Source of the DNA: Euphorbia lathyris | Lineage: Eukaryota > Streptophyta > Magnoliopsida > Malpighiales > Euphorbiaceae | Reading direction: 5' to 3' | Length of the DNA: 64,000 bases | NCBI RefSeq assembly: GCF_963576675.1 | Contig: NC_088917.1 | Location: 19,868,001 to 19,932,000 of the forward strand | Part shown: one piece after another, positions 44,247 to 57,034 of the stretch | Position numbering within the stretch: position 1 is the first letter of the stretch | Layout: each line of letters opens with the position of its first letter | Made by a program: the position numbers and the translations under genes | Notes under the pieces: model-generated | What the model was told of the DNA's origin: nothing | Seen by the model: the letters and a program-made list of their open reading frames with translations, nothing else | Databases searched by the model: none

Positions 44247-44631
44247 CTGAAAAAGTACAAAAATAAAATTTATGGTTTGGTCGATTTGTAAGATAATCCT
44301 CGTGGTTTAAAAGTCTACAAACAATAGTTTATAGTTTATGAATTTTACAGTTAATAATTATCAAAAAAAAAATTACAGTTAAAGGAAATATACGAGTCAA
44401 TTTCGGTCAAAAAATACTTATGGTTTAGTTAATTTATAAAGTAAGACCTTGAATTTTTGATAATTTGCAAAGTCAGTATTTTTAATTGTTAAAAATTGCT
44501 ATTTTTTTTGGGTAAATAGTAACGATAACAATTTTTGAAGGAATGATTGAGTTTGTAAACCGCAAAAAACAAATACTCTTGTTTGCAGTTTAAACCACGT
44601 AGATTGTCTTTGCAAATCGATTACTTTTTCC
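44247..44631. mobile_element. Mutator-type MITE
   Basis: A 385-bp element with inverted ends: tgaaaaagtac ... at left, tactttttcc at right, and the inner words tcgatttgtaagataatc and its imperfect complement gattgtctttgcaaatcga. The flanks tatattttc (44238-44246) and tatattttg (44632-44640) form a 9-bp duplication with one mismatch. Confidence 0.7.
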
Positions 44632-44642
44632 TATATTTTGTA

Positions 44643-44990
44643 TAGGGCCGTAACTGAGCAAAGCATTGGCCTGCTTATGCTCGACTCATCAGAAAATTGA
44701 CAAGCTCGCGCTCAACATTCTATTTGTGAGCTGTTCACGAGCTTTGTTACCGACCAGCTCGTTAGTTTAGTCCATGAACTCACGAACAACTCATTAATTA
44801 TTTTCATTAATTGTATTGATTTGAAATTTCACTGACACAAAACTACGTAGTTTTGAAATCTATAAAAATACGTTGTTGTACATTTCCCCCTTTATATAAA
44901 TATTATTATTAAAAATAATAATTGAACCGAGCTTGCTCACGCGCGTGTTCATGAACAGGCGTCCGTTAACTCATCTCAGTATCAAAAATC
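44643..44990. repeat. Possible hAT-type repeat remnant
   Basis: Starts tagggccgtaactgagcaaa and contains repeated words around gagctcg/cgagctttg/cagctcg and, near the right side, gaaccgagcttgctcacg. Plant hAT-related repeats often look like this. The right terminal repeat is not visible. Confidence 0.35.
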
Positions 44991-46780
44991 GTTCTCCTTG
45001 TTTCATCATCCTACCCGATGTTGTTTAGGGTCGAATGTGACACCCCCCACACACATTTTTAATCCACTGAATTTATTTATATAGGGAAATAATGGGTGTG
45101 ACCCACAATAGCTGAAAGCATGGTGAAGAATGGTCTCCTATTGAATAGCATGGATGATCGACCTTTAACTTTTGAAAATGAATGCCGATTAGTCTTATTA
45201 TACAAAAGTGGTTGATGACATGTCGCGTGTGATGCATGCACCAAAGAGATATTTTGGACTCGAAGTTATAGTTGTTCGGCCTTTTCGTGTAAAAACTAAG
45301 GCAGTCGATCCTAGGTAGAAGATTTCTTAGTTTTGACTTTTTTTTTTGTTTTGTTGGAACTCTGACCCGGTCGTTTCGAGGCGGATTCTCCAAATCAAAC
45401 CTACAACTCAATGTTAATAATACTATATCTTTGATGTTGGAACAATCAATGCTCACACCTCATTCACCATAAAATAATTAAGCAATTGATTATCATACAC
45501 AAAATCATCTAAACAAAGTACTTACCACAACAACTCTTCTTGAAGAAACTCAATTGCTCTTTAGACAATCTTGCTTTATATAGCCCAAAGCATCAATGTC
45601 ACCATCAATTTATACATTAAAATCCCAATACTGACTTGATAGAAACCCAAATATGATAAAACAAAATAAACAATTAACTTAAAGCAAAATAAGTTACACA
45701 TACAAATGCAACTATAAACCAAATGGATGAAACTCATTGAAATTTCATAATATATAAAAACTAAAATAAAACAAATAATATATATAACGAAAAACATTAA
45801 AAGTTAATATTAATCATTTCTAAACAATTTCATCAAATTTCATATGATTTTATTGCATTGCATTAACTTTTATTTGCTTTCATTTAGTTTCTTTCAATTT
45901 AATCCAATTTTCTTTCAATTGCATTAATTTTTATTAAATTTCATCGACTTTCACGTGATTCCAACTCTTCCAACATTTATAGAAATTCAATGAAAAAACA
46001 AAAACAAAAAAACTAAACTAAAAATCAATAGACCTCCAATTTGCGAATCATAACAATTTCCTTTCGCACAGATTAAATAGAAGACTTCTTCACATACTTC
46101 TTTGCTGATTTCTTTATTAACCTCTTCACTAATGTTTTCTCATCTATCTTTCTACAAACATTTTTATCCTTCTCCAGAATATACTCAACAATCTTGAACA
46201 CATTATATTTTCGAGAAAAATCTTTCTTCTCATCAACATGCAACTTTTTCACCAAATTTTTCTTCTATTTCTAAACATATACCAAACCCTTCAGAACCGT
46301 TTTCCCCTTACCAATACTACTAAGAGGTCTAATAATATTTAAATCTTGAATTATTTGTAGAAAAATCATATTCATTGTCTTCAAAACTAGAAGCAGTAGA
46401 AGTTTCTCCATCATCAGAAAAGATATTTAAATCCATTTTCTTACTACCTTTAATTAGTGCGAAACCTTACAACAAAGATTAAAAAAAGAACAGCGAAAAA
46501 AACAATAAAAAGAATACAAACAAGACCTAATATAAAAAAACAAAATCAAATCAACTGGAAAGAGAATGAAAATGACATAAATCAAAAGAGAAATAAATCG
46601 ATATGAATAACCAAATAGCAAACAATGCAAAACAACACGACAAAACCTAAAAGATACAATAAAAACATAAAACACGGTTATTTTGAAATAAATTTTTTTA
46701 AACTAGTCACATATGCTGAACAAGATACTTACACACTGGAATATAACAACAAAATTGCTATTTCTAATAAATTCCTCTAA
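44991..46780. other. Mostly AT-rich noncoding, one possible gene remnant on the - strand
   Basis: No intact gene. 45035-45470 has more even composition and begins with gtgacaccccccacac, perhaps an LTR edge. 45830-45960 is a run of ttcatttaattt-like words. On the - strand from 46437 a start-like MDLNIFSDDGETSTASSF is followed by stops and a Lys-rich stretch (46073-46255); I do not recognise it. Confidence 0.35.
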
Positions 46781-46784
46781 AAAT

Positions 46785-47182
46785 TAGACTTGTTTCATGG
46801 TCTGGGTATGTACCTAGATCATCATCTAATGGGTCAAGTTTGACAAGGAAATTTGACATTAGCTTGAGCCGTGCCCATCCTTATAAAAGCCTGTATATTG
46901 CATGGACTAGCTTGGCATTTATAAAAATAGGATAAGCATACCCAATCTAACCTATTAATATTAATTATTAAATTTATAAATTTAAATATGAAATATTTAT
47001 TATTAAAAAATACACATTCTTTTTTAGGCGTGCTTAACTTGGATGGGTTTGGAATTTACTTTTTAATCCCGGAACCGCCTAAATTAATAATGTGATGTTT
47101 TGGGCTTGAGCTGAGTATTTTTAGGTGAAAGCTCGTTGGGCCTAGACCGAGCGCAGTCCAGCCCGACTCACGAACATGTCTA
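46785..47182. mobile_element. hAT-type MITE with 8-bp TSD
   Basis: Left end tagacttgtttcatggtctg and complement of the right end tagacatgttcgtgagtcgg are imperfect inverted repeats. The flanks ctaaaaat (46777-46784) and ataaaaat (47183-47190) form an 8-bp duplication with one mismatch. The 398-bp interior is AT-rich and noncoding. Confidence 0.72.
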
Positions 47183-47502
47183 ATAAAAATAATAATTGTT
47201 ATTTTTCCTATATTGTTCTATTTAAAAGTTAAAAATTTACGAATTGGTTGAAAGATTAATTCGATATATAAGATATGAGAATAGCTTTTTATTATTATTA
47301 TTATCAAACGCATGTCACACATAAAAGAAGTATATTGGACTTCAACTGTGTATGTTACAATTAAACTATTATATCATTTGTTCAAATTTCAAAAAAAAAA
47401 AAAAATTGGTATTTTTAGAATTTAAACTCTATCACAAAACTAATTAACCTAAAAGCTATTAAGTTAAAGATAAAACTTTAGTATTAAGGTATGTCTAGCA
47501 AC

Positions 47503-48037
47503 TAGGGATGACAACGGGTAGGGTACCCGCGCGTAGTGCCAATCCTAAACCCTTACATGTTTATTTTTCAATTATCCGTATCTGTCTCATTACCCTAATG
47601 GGTATATTTTTACATCCCATACCCTTCCCATTTAATTCACGGGTACCCTTACCCGTTAAAAATCAATAAATAAAATAAAAAATATTACAAATTTAACAAA
47701 TTATAAATTTAATAAATCATTTATCTAAAAATTGAATAAAATTGAACCTTAATCAATAAGAATAAATAGCTTAGTGGTATCACTCAATGGTTGAAAAACA
47801 AAAGGTTGGGGTTTAAAATCTCAAATATTACATCTAAAAAACAATAATTTTTTTAATATATAAAAGAATTATGACGAGTAGCGGATACCGGATACCCTGG
47901 GGGTATTCCCATATCCGTCCCATTACCCTAACGGGTAATTGTTTTGATCACATACCCTTTTATACAGGGTACGGGTAGTTCCATTAGGGTCGGGTAGTGC
48001 CGGGTACCCGCGGGTACACTACCCGTTGCCATCCTTA
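47503..48037. mobile_element. hAT-type MITE with perfect 8-bp TSD
   Basis: A 535-bp element: tagggatgacaacgggtag at left, complement of right end taaggatggcaacgggtag. The 8-bp duplication ctagcaac is perfect (47495-47502 and 48038-48045). Subterminal regions are packed with gggtacccg/acccgt/cgggta words on both sides, as expected for transposase-binding repeats of hAT elements. No coding. Confidence 0.88.
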
Positions 48038-48779
48038 CTAGCAACCTATTCCATTTGGGTTTTCTAACCTTTTAAGATTTTATTGTTTTTTTTTTCCCTA
48101 AAAGACCCTAACATGGCTAGGATCTTTATGAGGATAGATGATGGATGTGTCATTAAAAAGAAAAGGTGTTCTCTTTATTAGTAGATGAAAATGGCAAGAC
48201 ATATGCATGCTCGAAGCCTTGAATGGGAGAAGACGAAGTAGCACACAATTTATACTTAGGAACGAGGGAAATATATCATCACAAGTATGATTTACTCTCT
48301 CTTTTTGTACACTTTTTCTTTGTTGAATTCATATTCTACCAAGGACCACCCCATTTTGCAACTTGGCTTCTCTTCAATCATTAGACTATCTCCTTCCACA
48401 TGTCAAGGGGAATCTAATTAATTAAAGTTTGTGTGGTGTAAAATATCTTTGAAGTTTTTTAAAATCTTTATGTCTTTCTCTACATATCTCTTATCTCATA
48501 AATTAAGTTATTAGCTCATCTAACACTCATCATGATTTGAATGATTTGAGGATGATACTTTGAATTATTTCAGAAATGTTGTTTTTTGTATATTGACTAG
48601 TTTTCTACATATATATATATAGTTTAGTTATGTTAAAGTTCATATTTGGTATATATGTCATATTCATTGTTCAAAGTTTTTTCAAACTCTTTTCGTGTAC
48701 AAAAGATAATGATATATGTTGGATCCGATTTAAGAGCTGAATTGCCGATTTGGTCTTCAGAGGTTGATCTGTGATGGGA

Positions 48780-50210
48780 TGAGTTCATTGGGTACATTCT
48801 GATGCTAAAACTAATATGAGTGTCACTGATGTGTGTATATTATACTTATTTTTACCCCTTAATTCTCATGATTTAAGTGGATAATTAAGCTACTAATGGA
48901 AATTTTAAGTGTTTTTTCTATAGATTGAAGAAAGAGGACCTTGGTAGATCACTTGTGTTTAATTGGAGTGAAATTGATATTTTGGAGGAGCAAAAAGACC
49001 AGAATGGGGAACCAATGATCAAAGAGAAATTTGGAGAAAAACATATTCTGCTTGTTCAAGGGTCACTGTCTGTTCAGTGGAAGAGCTCATGATGTGCGCA
49101 AGAGGAAACAAGTGCTTAAAGGAGAAGAACAACCAGGAATGAGTGAGAACAACTGGTCGGATGAAAGATGAACCCAAAAATGTGGATTATCACACTTCCC
49201 TGATTTATTAGAGATCTTTCCTGAAGGAGAAATTAAATTTGCTGCAGAACAGCCATGATTGTGGAAGAAAATAATACAGCATGGGCTGTCTGACTGTTCA
49301 GCAGACTGCTCTCTGTTTGTGAGAACAGTCTGGCAGACCATTTCTTGAATATTTTAATGTATCTAGAACAATGATTTCTGCTAGATTTTTAGGCTATTTA
49401 AAGAGCCTTCTTTTATGTTTTGAGGCATTCAGATTTTACATCTGAATCCTTATTGTGTAATTTTATTTCTAGTTATTTTAATGCATTGTTTGTTCTTCCT
49501 TATTATTTTTGTCTTGCCTCATTCAATTATGAGTGAGTAATTTAATTAACAGGTATGCAGCTGTTCAGGAATAGGTAGAGGAGCAGGTTTACTTCCCTCT
49601 AAATTCATTAAGTATACTTAGCTTGGCTGTTCAGTGAGTAATTAGCGTTAAATAGGAGTAGCTAACCTATTTCTTAGTGGAGCAATTACGAGGAGACTCT
49701 CTTTGTGAAACTGAACTTTCACTAAACACATATAATTATGAAACGGAAACGTAATTGATTATATGCTAAGGGTTTTAATTGTTCAATTAAATGCTTTCAT
49801 GTTCTTAAAGCTTAGAGATATATTAATCTCAATGGGACTTATTTTAATTGTTTTTAAAGAACGTTGGGAACAAGGGACACCTGACTTAACCAATTTTTGT
49901 GAAAGATACCTTAAGCCAAAGCTGTTTCTACTTAATGAACAAGGAGCGGAGTGCCTGTTCATTATCATTTCTGTTCATGTTGTATACATGTTCTTCCCAA
50001 ATCCGATATTAAATTTCTTTTTAACTTGCTTTACCATTTTTAGTTTCTCAAATCAACACCCACTCAATTTAAGTGATCAGTTACCTTTAAACTTGAATGT
50101 TCTCATCCTTTTAAATAGTCATATTCAATTGTTCTATCCTTGTGGAGACGATAATTTACTTACACTTTATTACTTGTACCTAGTGCACTTGCTAGTGTTC
50201 ACATTTTAGG
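48780..50210 (+). repeat. Noncoding dispersed repeat, copy on + strand
   Basis: This copy has the same layout as the - strand block at 10935-12520: an AT-rich part ending ttttttctatag near 48924; a domain with repeated ctgttcagt/cagactg words (49045-49345); gctatttaaagagcc followed by attcagattttacatc and ttgtgtaattttat (49392-49468); and a 3' end with ttattacttgtacctagtgc then acttgctagtg (50169-50197). It has no protein-coding capacity apart from chance frames. It looks like an LTR-associated or nonautonomous plant repeat of unknown mobilisation. Confidence 0.5.
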
Positions 50211-52640
50211 ACAACAGTCACGAAAATATGTAAAAACCTAAAATGAGAGAGAAGTGTCATTTTTATAGGAGTCCCAAAGGTTGAGATTACATTTCTGCCC
50301 CTACGTGAGGTGGTGGTGGTGAGTCACTGTGATGCTCCTGGGCTTATAGAGGAGTGAGCCTCTTAGAGATTCCTAAGCCCGTTTTGGCTTGGGCCTTTAA
50401 TTTATTTATAGAATCTATAACAGATGCCCCCAAGTTGTGTATTTCCAATCATCACATGTGAGGTAAAAATTTAATACATGTTGCTCAATGCGCGTTTCCC
50501 AAAGGATAAACACTCCCTTTTAGTGGCAGACGACTATGATTTTGAGATAAATTATAGTAGCCTGTCAACGGAAAGGTATATAGCCCTGAACTGAATGAGG
50601 AAGAACCCTTTCATATTCGAAAGTGACTCAGAGAACTCGAAACATAGAGTGTTTAATTAATTGACCCTCCGAGGATGCTTTAAAACAGGTTAGTTTCTCA
50701 TTTGCATCTTTTTTATTCACTTCCTTTTTTTTTTTTTGCTTTTTGTTCTCTATTTGTTGAAGGCAAAGCCATATTTAGGATTTTCTTTAGTTGGAGATGC
50801 TCAAACTCTCTTTGGATTTAAATATTTCCTAGAGTAGTCATTTTGGTGAAGGCAGCGAGGGTTGTTTCGTTAAAAAGGCTGATAAGCTTGAGGTCATGGT
50901 TAGTTATAAATGCACCTTCTTTCCTACTATGGTCCACTACACGAAAGGGTAGCTTGGCCATTTTTATGTTGTTAAGGCTGAAACCACCCTCATCGAGTTG
51001 CATGAAGAGGCTATGGATCAACTATGCCCTACTAACGTGTATAGCTTGATCAAGAGGGAGAGCCCCTTTGAGTATTGTGTGCGCCCCAAATTGAATGATG
51101 CATCATGCGAGTAACATGCTGAGCCTACTGACTCCTAAGGACGTAGCCATGATCAATGTGGTATACAGGGTTAGGCGTGCTTAGAATTGGAAGCCCCTGA
51201 CCCAGATGTGCGACCCAATAGCCCCAATGCCCCTAATGCTTCCATCTTGTATGAGGAACACCTTATTCAAGGTTTCTAAGTTCCATACCTCCATTTTTCT
51301 GAGAGATCTTATAGGACTTGAAGCTTCCTCCTAGCCAGATTACATCGGTAGCTGGTGTATAAATGGTGGCTAATTGTAAAAAAGTTTCAAGTCTCATTGT
51401 CTCAGTCTTCAAGAAATTCTTCCATCCTAGCCAAGATCCGAGATCTAGTCATGTAAATTAGAAGGCATAGAAGTCAAAGTTCCTTGAGAATGATATCAAC
51501 AAGGTCTGGAGTGAAGGGACAAGTTCATTATAATTAGGAAGAAGATGGCCTTCCCAATTCCGATGGATTAGAATCCTTTTCCCAAGAGTGCAATGAACTG
51601 CATGTTAGGGCGAGCGAGCCTAGATATCAAGCATCAGTTGGGCGACTTCCTACGGGGCTCTGATAGGGTGCCCCTCCTCTGGCCAAGCTAGTGACTAAGC
51701 TAGTTGTAAAGTTTATGGATGAGTGAAACTATATTTGGAAAGGGTGAAAGTTCCTTTATGTTAGGCATTTGAATAAAGGCTCCGCGGAGGAATTGCTCGA
51801 GGACTGGAATTTCTGCATTGAAAAAGTGAGGCTATTCGAGCTACTTAATGTAGATATGAAGAAATACAACCCGAAAAGATGGAGTATGGGAGACTTTTAC
51901 ATTCCCGTAACTACTTGGCCTACTATCTTCCTAAAAAAAATTGTTCTTTCTGAACTTTCCCTTGATTTCTGGCGATATGCTTACTTATGCATATCTTGAT
52001 TACTTCATTGGTTGCTCGTAGGTACCATGTTTGAGGAAAGAAAAGTTAATTAGTGCCCTGACACTAATTTGACTGAAACTGGACTCACTTTTCCCAATGG
52101 GGAACATGATGTGCATAACTAGGTGTGGGCCTCTATGTTGAGTCATTTGGTCGCACTTAAGAATCGGTCCATGCCTCCTGTCTAGAACCCATTCTGGGGG
52201 ACATGGTTGGGGAGATGCTAGAATCCCCAAGTGAGAGCTTGTAGGAGAGTGATAAAAATATTGGATAACGTGTGTATCCCTCCTTCTTTGAGCTTCCGGT
52301 TATTATCATTTCAAGTCATATATAAGTTTGCTTCATTTTTACGACATGGACTTATCTGCAGGCTAAAGTAAGCAAGCGAGTAGTAGTGGATGACGATGAT
52401 GGCGAAGAGGGTGTGGATGCTAGTATGGGGTTGACGAGGAGGTTGTGGGAAAGGGTGAGTGTGTTGTAGAAAACCTTGAATTTTGTTTGGAAAGGGTGGG
52501 AAATGGCGAAGCCATATGATGAAAACCTTGGAAAGATGTTTGAAAAACATGATTTAATATCTATCACGAAAATGACTCATTAGGAAGTTAAAGTCAACCA
52601 TTTCTCATTCAAAACCAAATTTTTAGAGCACATTGAATTT
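50211..52640 (+). pseudogene. Degenerate transposon region, possibly Tat accessory-gene-like
   Basis: Base composition is more coding-like than the flanks, but all frames are broken. Fragments such as VPYLHFSERSYRT near 51277-51317 and a later KVWSEGTSS (about 51501) recall the order of motifs in the plant 'gypsy type transposon' domain, and an acidic stretch (DDDDGEEGVDAS, about 52390-52425) resembles the tail of such proteins. A piece at 51769-51999 has WNFCIEKVRLFELLNVDMKK. The call is a weak resemblance only. Confidence 0.35.
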
Positions 52641-53230
52641 TAGGATGTCTTAGTGAGTCGCGTCCCCCGAAAGTGTTGTAACGCACTTTTTCGGACACAA
52701 TTTGAAGGTCTAACGAAGAAGTTGTGACTAGGTGAAGTTTCAGGTGAAATTCAGAATGAAATTAGGCAATAACATTAGATAGGGTCATTTTTAACCGTAG
52801 ATTGTGAAATACAAAGAAAACTTTCTTGCCGAAATGTGTCCAAGGAGACTAACAATGCTCAAATCGGAAGTCGGGAAGAGCCATTTTCCAAAGAGAAAAG
52901 GTAGATGACGGTTTATCGACTGATATTTCCATCGGTAATTCGTCTGCATGATGGGATGCATCCGCAAGGCCCAGCATACCCCAGCAGCCTTTTTTCACCA
53001 CAATTTCGACCTAAACCTAATTTCTCCAATTTTCTTCATCTTTTAACCCTACATACTCTATTTTTTTCTCTATAAATCTCGATTATTCCAATTTTCTTCA
53101 TCTTAGAATGCTTCGCATATTGCGAAATATGCGAATTAAATTCATGTTCTGAAGCAAATATTATCTTCGCATATTGCGAAATATGCAAAGTCAGACGGAA
53201 TGGAGAAAGAAGAAAGACTAAGAAATATCT
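52641..53230. other. Noncoding block with three hairpin-forming repeats
   Basis: ccgaaagtg and cacttttTcgg around 52668-52696 form a stem with an 8-base loop. Two near-identical 24-bp palindromes (ttcgcatatt-gcga-aatatgcgaa) lie at 53112-53135 and 53166-53189, 54 bp apart; the second has one changed base near the end. No gene is seen. Confidence 0.55.
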
Positions 53231-53235
53231 AAGTG

Positions 53236-53236
<1 letters not shown>

Positions 53237-53272
<36 letters not shown>
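53237..53272. repeat. (TA)n microsatellite
   Basis: About 36 bases of uninterrupted TA. Confidence 0.95.
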
Positions 53273-53277
<5 letters not shown>

Positions 53278-53723
53278 TTTAGGGAAAGTCACAAAAATAT
53301 AATCTAGATAGGTAATGAGTTGCATAAGTGGTCTAAATATGTAAATGGATCTTCCATTTGACCCAATTTTATAATTTTTCCTTATTTTAATAATCTAATT
53401 AGCTTAATTCAAATTTATCCATCCGATATAATTTAGTCATATGCGGATACTTTCCATAATAATAACAATAAAAAAAAAGCAAGAATCATGAAAGGAGGAT
53501 ATTATAAATAAATAAATAAAACAGCAATACTACTAGGAAGAAACTAATGTAGGAGACAAAACACTCATAATGTCATCTTGGATAAGCTTAAAAACAACTA
53601 AATGGCCCCCAAGAAGGCAGACGTAAATTTGAGAAGCCCAAATATTTAAAACTTGTGTTTTAATTTTCAATATTTTAATAACATCATTGAGAATAATTTC
53701 ATTAAAATTGAAAATACTCAAAG

Positions 53724-53792
<69 letters not shown>

Positions 53793-54376
53793 GAATGAGG
53801 TGTAAAATTATATCTAATATGTAAATAGTCAAATGCAATTTTACCTCTAACATAAAAAATTATGGAATTTTATCCTTAACGATGGCCGATAAAAACAATT
53901 TCACCCATAACATTTAAGTCCAGACATCATTATAAAATACAAATATTTTGTTCATTATTCTGCACCAGTTACCTGTCAGTTGGTTTTAAAAAAATTACAT
54001 TTTTTATGATTTAATCGTAGAATTGGAGATTAATATTTTTTAATTCGACGGAATATTTGAATTTTTTCCAACTCGTACAAAATCCAATGTAATTTTTTTT
54101 CACGTCTATTCATATCATATGTTATTAATTAGTGATAAAATAACGCACATGTTAAATGTAAACGAAAAGAATTATAACTGAGAAAATAATTTTATGATTA
54201 TTTTTTAAATTGACCAAATTTACTAATGTTAGGAATAAATTTGGTTTTTGATGTTAATATTAAAAGTAAAACTCTACGATTTCAAAAGATTAAGTGAGTT
54301 ATAATAAGATTTTTATTCAACATATAGTATACAATTACAGTAAAATTATTTAAAAGAAAAATATAAAAACATACTA
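53273..54376. other. AT-rich spacer
   Basis: No gene; includes the (AT)n tract at 53729-53789 and AT-rich DNA with no recognised ends. Confidence 0.5.
53729..53789. repeat. (AT)n microsatellite
   Basis: About 61 bases of uninterrupted AT, the longest simple repeat in the window besides the foldback arms. Confidence 0.95.
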
Positions 54377-55985
54377 TAGGGGTGTTCAAAATTGGTTGGG
54401 TTATTATAACCCACCAAATTTCAACTCATTTAACCTATGAAAGGTAGAATTAAGTGGGTTATAATGAGTTAGAAGGATTGAATGGGTTATAAATTTTATT
54501 TTTGATGGTTTATCATAACCCATCTAACAATCCGTCTAACCCACTCAATCCATATAATTCTTTATATTCTCACTTTGTCTTTTATTTGTCTCATTTAAAT
54601 TTTTTTAAAAATGTGGTTATTAATAATATGATATTTTTTAAATTAAAAAATGAAAATTGTAAAACCGGACAATTGAGAAAACAAAAAAAAACCTAAAAAG
54701 GAAAAAATGCGTACTTGAATCGGATATCGTAGGGGTGTTCAAAAACCAAACCGGCCGAAATAACCGACCGAACCGATCGGTTTTTCGGTCTATTTGATTC
54801 GGTTTTGGTTCTAATATATATAATATTTCGGTAATTTCAATCGGTTCGGTTTTTGTGACAAAATTACCAAAATAACCGAACCGACCAAAATAAACTCTAA
54901 ATAGATTGAGAATTATAACCAGATAACTAATAGTTTTCTAAGTTTTTTTTAAAGAGTTCTCTAAGTTCTTAATTTTCAATTAGTCCATTTAAATGTGACT
55001 AAAATAAAAAACTTTCCAGTTGTATGTTTTTTTTTTTTTATGAATTAAGTTCTATGTTTTCATATAAATAAAAACAACCTAATTTATAATCTATTATTCT
55101 TGTATCTCTAACTCTATTATTAATTTCTAAACAGTAATTCTCAAAAAAATACAAATTTGTATTTGTAAATTAAAAGTATAAAATTTATTAATTTTGAAAC
55201 AATAGCCCAGATTAATTTATATTTTCAATATTCAGTTTAAATCTAATATAAGTTCTGAAATTAACGTAATCATATAACATGATTTATATAAAAAAATTAG
55301 GTTTTTTATTGAAATTAAATTAATTACTTTTTTATCTATAGTTTATTTCAATTTAGTGAAAAATACAGTGAACCGATAAGCCGAACCGAACCGACTTGCT
55401 ATTATTATTCGGTTAGATTCGGTTTCTATTTTATTGACTATTCGGTTTTCGGTTATTTCGGTTCGATTTTCAGACCGAACCGACCCTTGAACACCCCTAC
55501 CAAATCAATGATGAATCGAGCGAGTACACCGATTCTGGCAATTCATGTACTCCACTAAAAAAAAAATATGTTTAAAATTTTAAATAAATAAAAAAACAAT
55601 GTTGGTCTAATTAAAAAGAGTTCGAAAAGGCAAGATCACCCGTGGTCGTGGAACAAGATTCGTCAATGGTTAATTGATTTGGCTTTTAATTTTTTTATAT
55701 ATTTTTCATCGGTCTGTATTTTAATATTCATATACTGATTTATTATCCTTTAACTATGATTTTGAGGTTTAATTATTATTATTATTATTAAAAATAAATC
55801 AACAGCTTTAAAAAAAAAATCAACTCAATAAAAAACATGGAGTTGAATTGTTATGTACAATTCATGATAAATATACAATAACCCATCCAACCCACTATAA
55901 CCCAACCCATCTTAAAAAAAAATTCCTTATATGGGTTGGGTTAAAATTATACTATAACTCACCCAACTTACGTTTGAACACCCGG
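54377..55985. mobile_element. hAT-like repeat, outer unit, split by another element
   Basis: The left end taggggtgttcaaaattgg with ttgggttattataaccca and the right end, read as complement, gggtgttcaaacgtaagttg with gggtgagttatag, are inverted. Both sides carry many aacccac/gtgggtta words. The inner unit at 54730-55499 is lodged inside. No target duplication was seen. Confidence 0.55.
54730..55499. mobile_element. hAT-like element with CCGAACCG subterminal repeats
   Basis: Starts taggggtgttcaaaaaccaa and ends ccttgaacacccctacc; the terminal taggggtgttcaa is inverted. Both subterminal zones (54745-54900 and 55370-55490) are dense in cggtt/aaccg words such as ccgaccgaaccgatcggttt and ggttatttcggttcg. 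The AT-rich middle is noncoding. No 8-bp duplication was found, so it may be old or inserted at the edge of the outer unit. Confidence 0.65.
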
Positions 55986-56528
55986 ACGAAGCTTGATATT
56001 TTAATAATTTATATCCACTTCCAAAACCAATAAAAAAAATTTAGATGTCAAATCGCATGCTTTTGTAATGATTTTCGAACTTTAGTTTTTTTTTTAGCAT
56101 AATACAGTAAAGTAAAGGTATAACTTTAAAATTATTTAAAAAAAAAATACAAACGTTTTTAATTGAATAATTTATATCAACCTCCAAATTTATACTTTAC
56201 AGGGATATGAGGTTAAAATTTTGTCTCCAGGTTACTTTGTTTTTTCACCATTAGATTGTAATGAACTTTGACAAAATAAGCTCATCCAATAGTAGAAAAA
56301 ACAAAGTAAAGCTTATTTTGTCAAAAATAAAATAAGCATAGAAAGCACATATATTGTATAAATTTAATCATAATATTTTCAAAGAAGAGAAATTTTATTT
56401 CTATCTAATTGAAAAATTAAATAAACATGTTCAAAGGTTGAAAGTTATTTGACTATTATTTTAAATAACCTTTTAAATAAATTTATCGATAAATTTAATC
56501 AGTTTCATGTATTTTAACAGATTGTTTG
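55986..56528. other. AT-rich spacer
   Basis: No gene or recognised element. A short inverted pair (tactttgtttttt at 56232, aaaacaaagtaaagc at 56298) occurs, perhaps a MITE remnant. Confidence 0.4.
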
Positions 56529-57034
56529 TGTTGAAAAAATTTGAATAAAATTATATATTAATTTTAATACCAACAAACACCTCCTTTCATGAACAGTTGT
56601 GTGTCGTCGTGAACAGTCGTATGCGTACATAAACAGTCGTGTCTGTCCGTGTACAGTCGTGTTTATTCGTGAAATGACATATCATTTTGAGTTCTATTTA
56701 TATAGAATGGATTGTCAAATTCACATACTGTTGGAGAAAATATTCTCTGGAATTCTTCCTACTCTCTGTCTGTTTACATTGTTCTTGTTTTCCTACTCCG
56801 GTGATAACTAGGCTACACACGATTTGAGTTCGCTTGCGTAATCTGTTGTATCCTGAGAGACGATCGTCAATAGCGACGACATCTGTCTTAAGGAAACTGC
56901 TAATACAGGTCTCAGATTTATCTATCTCTTTTCTTTTAATTTTCAGTTTTATTGTTTATATATTTTTCTGTGTTCGTTTTTTTTTGTTAATCACATCTAA
57001 TATTTTTAAGACAGATGTAGTTGTTTGTCTAACA
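56529..57034 (+). repeat. 5' LTR of the deleted Copia element
   Basis: 506 bp. Between 56590 and 56675 it holds four to five ~20-bp tandem units of the type gtgaacagtcgtgtccgtcc. A TATA-like ctatttatatagaatgg lies at 56693-56709, and the sequence after it would be the transcript start. Confidence 0.9.

Noticed and set aside
49763..50209. 148-codon open frame
   Set aside because: Hydrophobic, low-complexity translation of the AT-rich 3' part of the noncoding repeat at 48780-50210; no domain and no conservation evidence.
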